DNA of 8,288 nt from JAWLBW01 sp041687475 (GTDB lineage: Bacteria; J088; JAWLBW01), in assembly GCA_041687475.1 (NCBI GenBank), contig JAWLBW010000210.1, forward strand, positions 1 to 8,288. Reading direction: 5' to 3'. Position 1 is the stretch's first letter. The number at the start of each line of letters is the position of its first letter. The notes beneath the pieces are model-generated. The model was not told the DNA's origin. It saw nothing but the letters and a program-made list of their open reading frames with translations, and ran no database searches. Shown one piece after another: positions 4,690 to 8,288 of this stretch. Position numbers and translations under genes: made by a program.

Positions 4690-5088
4690 GCGGGGGGGTT
4701 GCTGGTTGTCGGGTGCTTGCTGCACGGGCGGGCGAGACCTGCATGGATAATGTTCGGCCCTGCGCTGGCCGGCCGAATGACAGTGGAAGTGAGGATTGAG
4801 GATCTGATCCTTGGTCGCATCTTCACAAGCGAGGTGAAGGTTCCGTCTCGAGTCGCGCCGCCGAGCAGGGCGAGGCCGATACTTCGCCGTCGCTCAGCAC
4901 AGGCTCTGAGAGGCGAACGTTTGTCACGGAATACCGCAGGCGACAGTGCTATACGGTATCGCTCAAGTCTCCCGATGCTCTTCGTCAGTATGGCTTATCG
5001 TGCCCATCTCGTTGTCCGTGGCGCCCTGCGCCACCTGGCAACTCGATGTGGAAATACTCTCCCGCAAGATTTGATCGATGAATCATCA
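4690..5088. other. Gene-free intergenic stretch between tsaC and leuA
   Basis: No credible gene is seen here. The only long open frame (4678-5094, + strand) has no recognisable motif and runs through repeats. It holds a two-unit GAGGATT heptad (4791-4804), a CTTCAC/GTGAAG stem (4821-4839), an inverted AGAGCCTG-type word (4876-4908), an ATACCG/CGGTAT inverted repeat (4931-4936 with 4954-4959), and a perfect TGGCGC-CCT-GCGCCA hairpin (5019-5033). A small RNA cannot be excluded, but no clear promoter-plus-terminator pair is visible. Confidence 0.5.
4876..4908 (-). repeat. AGAGCCTG...CTGAGCG repeat word, copy 2 (inverted)
   Basis: Read on the - strand this is CAGAGCCTGTGCTGAGCGAC followed by GGCGAAGTATCGG. 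It is related to CAGAGCCTGCCCTGAGTGAA plus ACGAATGGGTCCGG at 1280-1313. The CAGAGCCTG and CTGAG parts are identical and the rest is diverged. Confidence 0.45.
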
Positions 5089-5116
5089 GATTGAGGATAG
5101 AGGATGAAGGATTGAG
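5089..5116 (+). repeat. GATTGAG-type heptanucleotide tract
   Basis: Four in-register 7-mers occur: GATTGAG, GATAGAG, GATGAAG, GATTGAG. The tract ends seven bases before the tsaC stop codon on the other strand. A shorter relative (GAGGATT, GAGGATC) is at 4791-4804. The base composition is AT-richer than the genes on either side. Confidence 0.8.
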
Positions 5117-5123
5117 AATTCGG

Positions 5124-5708
5124 TTACCCGTTCACCACGACCGTGACGTCGCCTTCGCGCACGACAACCGGGCGGTCGCCCGTGCAGTCGATGATGGTCG
5201 AACCGCGTACGCCGGGCAATTCCCCACCGTCCACAATACATGCCAGGCGGTTGCCGAAGGCGCGAAAGACCGCGGGGCCGGTTCGCGTCGAGGGTTCGCC
5301 CGAGAGATTGGCGCTGGTGGTGACGAAGGGCTTCTTCCACTGCAGCAGAAAGTGCTGTATGAACGGATGGGGACTGCGGCGCACGGCCACCGTATTCGTA
5401 CCCGCCGTGGTTTCGGGCGGAAAGCCTTCGGCCGGTACGATCAGCGTGACCGCCCCCGGCCAGTAGCGCTCGGCCAGTCGAACGGCCACGGGTGTCAGGT
5501 GTATGCCGAATTCCGCCGGGTCACCCGGCGGTAGAAGCAGGGGCAGGGGCTTGGTTTCGGGCCGCCCTTTCAGCGCGAAGATGCGGCGTACGGCCTCGGC
5601 GTTCCACGGGTCGCAGCCGAGTCCGTAGAAGGTCTCGGTGGGGTAGCCGATTACGCCGCCGCGGGCGGTAACGTCGGCAAGTTCTCGAAGCGTGGCGGGG
5701 GGCAGCAT
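5124..5708 (-). CDS. tsaC: L-threonylcarbamoyladenylate synthase (TsaC/YrdC/Sua5 family)
   Basis: This enzyme makes threonylcarbamoyl-AMP from threonine, bicarbonate and ATP, the donor for the t6A modification at position 37 of ANN-decoding tRNAs. The 194-residue protein is a single YrdC domain without the extra Sua5 C-terminal domain. Signatures are GGVIGYPTETFYGLGCDP (17-34), the lysine/arginine-rich KGRPETKPLPLLLP (47-60), FVTTSANLSGEPS (128-140) and GSTIID (169-174). The ATG at 5708 is the first possible start after an in-frame stop about 20 bases upstream. No good Shine-Dalgarno precedes it. The purE terminator lies between purE and this gene, so either an unseen promoter or terminator read-through supplies its transcript. 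Function is confident; expression signals are unclear. Confidence 0.93.
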   Translation of the reverse strand: MLPPATLRELADVTARGGVIGYPTETFYGLGCDPWNAEAVRRIFALKGRPETKPLPLLLPPGDPAEFGIHLTPVAVRLAERYWPGAVTLIVPAEGFPPETTAGTNTVAVRRSPHPFIQHFLLQWKKPFVTTSANLSGEPSTRTGPAVFRAFGNRLACIVDGGELPGVRGSTIIDCTGDRPVVVREGDVTVVVNG

Positions 5709-5763
5709 CGGGTTACCGGGCCGGTGTCAAAAAAGTGGGCTGAGTTCCCTTCCCCTTGCAGGG

Positions 5764-5803
5764 AAAAAAGAGAGAGCATGCTTGCAAGATACCATGCTCT
5801 CTC
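5764..5803 (-). terminator. Intrinsic terminator of purE
   Basis: On the - strand, GAGAGAGCATG (5803-5793) and CATGCTCTCTC (5780-5770) form a perfect 11-bp stem with a 12-base loop, followed by six Ts (5769-5764). It starts seven bases after the purE stop codon and before tsaC. This is a textbook Rho-independent terminator. Confidence 0.92.
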
Positions 5804-5809
5804 CCCCAT

Positions 5810-6310
5810 TCAGGCGTACTGTTCTTCGACCTTTTTGGCCTTGGCTTCGACCTTTTCGGCCAGCGATGCCTTGTAGGCCCGGTATTTTTCGGCCAGATCC
5901 TTGTCGAAGCGGGCCGCCATCTGCACGGCGAACAGGCCGGCGTTGCGGGCGCCGCCGTCGCCGATGGCGAAGCCGGCAACCGGAACGCCCGAGGGCATCT
6001 GCACGGTGGCAAGCAGCGCGTCGAGGCCCTGCAGCGAGCTCGAGGCAATGGGAACGGCCAGCACGGGCAGCGAGGTTTCCGATGCCACCACGCCCGCCAG
6101 GTGCGCGGCCCAACCGGCGCCGCAGATGACGGCGAGGTAGTTGTCGGCTTCGGCTTCGCCGACCAGCTTCTTGACGCGCTCGGGGGTGCGGTGGGCGCTG
6201 GCCACGGTCATGCGGGGTTCGATGCCGAACTCCTTGAGAGCCTTGGCGGCCTCGGCCATGACCGGCGCATCGCTGTCGCTGCCCATGAGAATCAGTACTT
6301 TGTATGCCAT
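5810..6310 (-). CDS. purE: N5-carboxyaminoimidazole ribonucleotide mutase (class I PurE)
   Basis: This enzyme converts N5-CAIR to CAIR in de novo purine synthesis, working after PurK. The 166-residue protein has the phosphate-binding MGSDSD (9-14), SAHRTP with catalytic His40 (38-43), GAGWAAHL (64-71), LPVLAVPI, and LQGLDALLATVQMPSGVPVA (93-112), followed by GARNAGLFA. The length is normal for the family. In GAGWAAHLAG, Trp and Ala replace the usual Gly and Pro of GAGGAAHLPG, a deviation near the active site. No purK is in the window, so the pair is split or purK is elsewhere. The ATG at 6310 has a weak AAGG about ten bases upstream. A perfect terminator follows. No convincing promoter is seen in the 215-base gap after bioB. 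Confidence 0.95.
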   Translation of the reverse strand: MAYKVLILMGSDSDAPVMAEAAKALKEFGIEPRMTVASAHRTPERVKKLVGEAEADNYLAVICGAGWAAHLAGVVASETSLPVLAVPIASSSLQGLDALLATVQMPSGVPVAGFAIGDGGARNAGLFAVQMAARFDKDLAEKYRAYKASLAEKVEAKAKKVEEQYA

Positions 6311-6430
6311 TTCTTTTCTACCTTGATAATCAGTGATTCAACTTCTTTCTGATATGCTCGGCCATTGGGTTCGGGTGGCCGGGCCCGACAGTCGGGTGAC
6401 TGCAAATCGGAAAAAAGAATTCATGGTAGC

Positions 6431-6466
6431 AGAAAGAAAAGGCGCGCGAACCGCTTCGCACGCCTT
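6431..6466 (-). terminator. Intrinsic terminator of bioB
   Basis: On the - strand, AAGGCGTGCGAA (6466-6455), loop GCGG, and TTCGCGCGCCTT (6450-6439) form a 12-bp stem with one T-G pair. TTTTCTTTCT follows. It lies about 60 bases after the bioB stop, so bioB and purE are probably transcribed separately. Confidence 0.88.
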
Positions 6467-6524
6467 CTGAATCAGAGAGTACCGTATGCAACGGGCGTCG
6501 GGCCTTCGCGTCCGATGGCCGCAA

Positions 6525-7550
6525 TCAAGCGCAGCCGCAGCCGCTGCCGCAACCGCCGGCCATTTCGAGCTCGCCCTCGGCCGCCGGCGCTTCGACCGGA
6601 CGCAGGCCGAGCTTCGTCAGCAGCTGCTTGTCGTGGTTCTCGCCGGGGTTGGGCGTGGTAAGCAGGCGTTCGCCGGCGAACATCGAGTTGGCGCCGGCCA
6701 GGAAACACAGGGCGTGCGCTTCTTCGGTCAGGTGGGTACGGCCGGCCGACAGGCGAACGACCGAGTTGGGCATGATGATGCGGGCGGTGGCAATCATGCG
6801 CACGAGCTCGAGCGGGTCGACGCGTTCCTGCTCTTCGAGCGGCGTTCCTTCGACCGGAACCAGCGCGTTGATGGGCACGCTCTCGGGGTGCTGGGGCTGG
6901 GTGGCCAGGGTATGCAGCAGGCCGATGCGGTCGTTGTGGTCTTCGCCCATGCCGATGATGCCGCCGCTGCAGACGTTAAGGCCCGCATTACGCACGTTTT
7001 CCAGCGTTTGCAGACGGTCGTCGTAGGTGCGCGTCGAGATGATTTTCTCGTAGTACTCGGGCGATGTGTCGAGGTTGTGGTTGTAGTAGCCCAGCCCGGC
7101 TTCCTTCAGCCGCTGCGCCTGATCCTGGTTGACCATGCCCAGGGTCACGCACGACTCCATGCCCAGCGCGTTCACGCCCTTGACCATTTCGATGACGGCG
7201 TCGAATTCCTTACCGTCGCGCACCTGACGCCAGGCGGCGCCCATGCAGAAGCGTGACGAGCCCTCGGCCTTGGCCTTGCGGGCGTCGTGCAGCACGCGCT
7301 CGACGTCGAGCAGCTTTTCCCGCTCGAGCCCCGTGTCGTAGTGCGCGCTCTGCGGACAGTACGAGCAGTTTTCGGGGCAACCGCCGGTCTTGATGCTGAG
7401 CAGCGTCGACATCTGCACCTGGGGCTCGGGAAAGGCCTGCTTGTGTACCGATGCGGCCTCGAACACCAGCTCCATGAGGGGCTTGTTGTAGATGGCGGCG
7501 ATTTCGTCACGCGTCCAATCGTTGCGGGTCGGAAGGTTGGGGCGCTGCAT
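6525..7550 (-). CDS. bioB: Biotin synthase (radical SAM, two Fe-S clusters)
   Basis: This enzyme inserts sulfur into dethiobiotin, the last step of biotin synthesis. The 341-residue protein carries the radical-SAM CxxxCxxC as Cys58, Cys62 and Cys65 (GGCPENCSYCPQS). The auxiliary [2Fe-2S] ligands appear as Cys102 (FCMGAAWR), Cys134 (ESCVTLGM), Cys194 (NVCSGGIIGMGE) and Arg266 (VVRLSAGR). The YNHNLDTSPEYY motif is also present. The C-terminus adds an unusual tail, GGCGSGCGCA, with three cysteines (334, 338, 340) of unknown role. ATG at 7550 is chosen because GGAG lies seven bases upstream and family homology starts there; an in-frame ATG 19 codons earlier is unlikely. A strong promoter with a BirA-like operator precedes it and a terminator follows. 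No other bio gene is in the window. Confidence 0.97.
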   Translation of the reverse strand: MQRPNLPTRNDWTRDEIAAIYNKPLMELVFEAASVHKQAFPEPQVQMSTLLSIKTGGCPENCSYCPQSAHYDTGLEREKLLDVERVLHDARKAKAEGSSRFCMGAAWRQVRDGKEFDAVIEMVKGVNALGMESCVTLGMVNQDQAQRLKEAGLGYYNHNLDTSPEYYEKIISTRTYDDRLQTLENVRNAGLNVCSGGIIGMGEDHNDRIGLLHTLATQPQHPESVPINALVPVEGTPLEEQERVDPLELVRMIATARIIMPNSVVRLSAGRTHLTEEAHALCFLAGANSMFAGERLLTTPNPGENHDKQLLTKLGLRPVEAPAAEGELEMAGGCGSGCGCA

Positions 7551-7620
7551 GGCGTTACTCCACAAAACCAGGGGGAAAAAGGCTGCGGCGCCGAGCCATT
7601 CGGGCACCGTGCAAGCCCTT

Positions 7621-7650
7621 ATTGTAGAGAGGGATTGACTCTTGTGTCAA
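7621..7650 (-). promoter_or_regulatory. bioB promoter (TTGACA-18-TACAAT)
   Basis: On the - strand a perfect -35, TTGACA (7650-7645), and a near-perfect -10, TACAAT (7626-7621), are 18 bases apart. They would give a start near 7614 and an mRNA leader of about 65 bases. The -35 lies inside one half of the BirA-like inverted repeat. Confidence 0.8.
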
Positions 7651-7676
7651 CTTGCAGCCATGAGTCAGGTTGACAC
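7644..7676 (-). promoter_or_regulatory. Probable BirA biotin operator over the bioB promoter
   Basis: Read on the - strand, GTGTCAACC-N15-AGTTGACAC has a perfect 8-bp inverted repeat (GTGTCAAC/GTTGACAC). It fits the known BirA operator pattern TTGTAAACC-N14 to N16-GGTTTACAA at seven of nine and six of nine positions. It overlaps the -35 box, so binding of biotinoyl-AMP-loaded BirA would block polymerase. The position ahead of bioB makes a chance match unlikely. birA is not in the window. Confidence 0.75.
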
Positions 7677-7683
7677 CTATGGG

Positions 7684-7766
7684 GAACGCGGAACAAGACA
7701 AGCGCGGAACGCGGAAAGGGGAGCAACACAAGCGCGGAACTACACGAACGCGGAACGCGGAAGAAC
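7684..7766 (+). repeat. GAACGCG-type heptanucleotide tract
   Basis: In-register 7-mers (GAACGCG, GAACAAG, ACAAGCG, CGGAACG, CGGAAAG) are followed, after a break, by a second CAAGCGCGGAAC and then GAACGCG, GAACGCG, GAAGAAC at 7746-7766. This lies directly upstream of the bioB operator. It is non-coding in all frames as far as can be judged. Confidence 0.75.
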
Positions 7767-7789
7767 CTTCAGTGCATACCGTCTCCGGT

Positions 7790-7839
7790 TTGGGATTTGC
7801 GATCTGGGATCGCGAAGCAATCCCCAATCCTTAATCCAC
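7790..7839. repeat. GGGATTT/AATCCCC heptads forming an imperfect hairpin
   Basis: GGGATTT, GCGATCT, GGGATCG (7792-7812) and AATCCCC, AATCCTT, AATCCAC (7819-7839) are 7-nt series of opposite sense. They can fold together: GCGATC-TGG-GATCGC (7799-7813) is a perfect inner stem, and TTGGGATT with AATCCC-CAA forms an outer one. Confidence 0.65.
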
Positions 7840-7896
7840 AAGCGGGGAGTATGGGCGCCAGGTCTGAAACTCGAAGTGCACGTGCGCCGCGGCACC

Positions 7897-7924
7897 TATC
7901 ACCTCTCACTTATCACTTATGCCC
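7897..7924 (+). repeat. TATCACT-type heptanucleotide tract
   Basis: Four in-register 7-mers occur: TATCACC, TCTCACT, TATCACT, TATGCCC. It lies 30 bases beyond the stop codon of the cytochrome gene on the other strand. It is one more unrelated word with the same 7-nt period. Confidence 0.7.
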
Positions 7925-7953
7925 ACCGTTCAACCTTGCTGCACGAACGCCCC

Positions 7954-8288
7954 TCAGCGCAAGCGGTCGCGGAACGACCGGTGGCAGGCGACGCATCCTT
8001 CCTGCAGGCGCGACAGCGATGCCAGTATACCCGGGTGATTTTCTTGCCGTGCCGCCTTCGCCAGCGCCATGGCCGTGTCATGTACGAAGTGATCGCCCTG
8101 GGCAAAGCTCTTCATGTCGGCCCCCAGAATGCCGGCCAGACGCTTCTGCTCGTCGACCGACACGCGCGGGTGGTTTCCGATACGCTCGGCGGCCAGTGCC
8201 ACCTGCTCGTAATCGCCGGCCCAGAGGGCGTGCATGACCTGGTCCATTTCGGTCTCCAGATCCTGCATGAGCGCCTTGAGCGTGGGCC
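7954..8288 (-). CDS. Cytochrome c'-like heme protein, C-terminal part (cut by window edge)
   Basis: About 111 C-terminal residues are visible and the frame stays open to the edge, so the start and any signal peptide lie outside. An internal ATG at 8268 is not a good start because the upstream codons read PTLKAL and continue the helix. The sequence is mostly helical and ends in GCVACHRSFRDRLR, where CVACH is a CxxCH heme c site. A single CxxCH near the C-terminus of a four-helix protein is the pattern of class II cytochromes (c' and c-556). If so, it is periplasmic, carries one covalent heme, and takes part in electron transfer or gas binding. The heme site is seen directly; the subclass is inferred. 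Confidence 0.75.
   Translation of the reverse strand, partial: PTLKALMQDLETEMDQVMHALWAGDYEQVALAAERIGNHPRVSVDEQKRLAGILGADMKSFAQGDHFVHDTAMALAKAARQENHPGILASLSRLQEGCVACHRSFRDRLR

Noticed and set aside
4678..5094. 138-codon open frame in the tsaC-leuA gap
   Set aside because: Composition is mixed, it crosses repeat words and the leuA promoter, and it has no domain or good ribosome binding site.
5756..6352. 198-codon open frame opposite purE
   Set aside because: It starts inside the purE terminator region and has no recognisable domain.
6486..7256. 256-codon open frame opposite bioB
   Set aside because: It is a GC-rich antisense shadow of a clear bioB; no ribosome binding site or motif.
7551..7607. 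19-codon N-terminal extension of bioB
   Set aside because: The extension is not family-like and the GGAG ribosome binding site fits the ATG at 7550.

Overview
The window is a GC-rich bacterial chromosomal segment carrying ordinary metabolic and housekeeping genes separated by unusually repeat-rich intergenic DNA. Seven protein genes are supported. Two are on the + strand: a peroxiredoxin-like protein (453-992) and a DUF21/CBS membrane protein (1456-2679). Five are on the - strand: a short 2-isopropylmalate synthase leuA (3123-4268), tsaC (5124-5708), purE (5810-6310), bioB (6525-7550), and the 3' end of a c'-like cytochrome gene cut by the right edge (7954-8288). A class II-type cytochrome c and a signal-peptide-like membrane protein suggest a Gram-negative bacterium. 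I cannot place the phylum from sequence alone, and nothing here looks like a phage, plasmid or insertion sequence.

The - strand genes look like separate transcription units. bioB has a strong promoter (TTGACA-18-TACAAT) overlapped by an inverted repeat that fits the BirA biotin operator, and it ends in a good intrinsic terminator. purE also ends in a textbook terminator. leuA is preceded by a promoter (4662-4689), an unlisted 29-codon leader ORF (4518-4607) with Ile-Val-Val and Leu-Leu-Leu runs, and about 250 nt of structured leader. That leader includes a 14-bp long-range pairing whose 5' arm overlaps the end of the leader ORF. This looks like ribosome-mediated control of leucine synthesis. 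The LeuA protein itself lacks the C-terminal leucine-binding regulatory domain, so control may rest largely on this leader.

The five large gaps (1-452, 993-1455, 2680-3122, 4269-5123, 7551-7953) are mosaics of short repeats. Different word families (AATGCCC, GACGACC, GATTGAG, GAACGCG, AATCCCC, TATCACT) all run in a 7-nt period. They are mixed with perfect hairpins: CCGCGTC/GACGCGG four times, one of them shortened to CGCGTC/GACGCG, and CCTTCCTCTT/AAGAGGAAGG three times. There are also longer direct repeats: about 77 bp at 1 and 176, about 100 bp at 1151 and 2782, and 21 bp after both + strand genes. The same modules recur in different combinations, which suggests families of small non-coding mobile or amplifying elements.

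The main points for a second look are the leuA leader with its long-range pairing, the common heptameric periodicity of unrelated intergenic words, the modular hairpin repeats, and the BirA-type operator on bioB.
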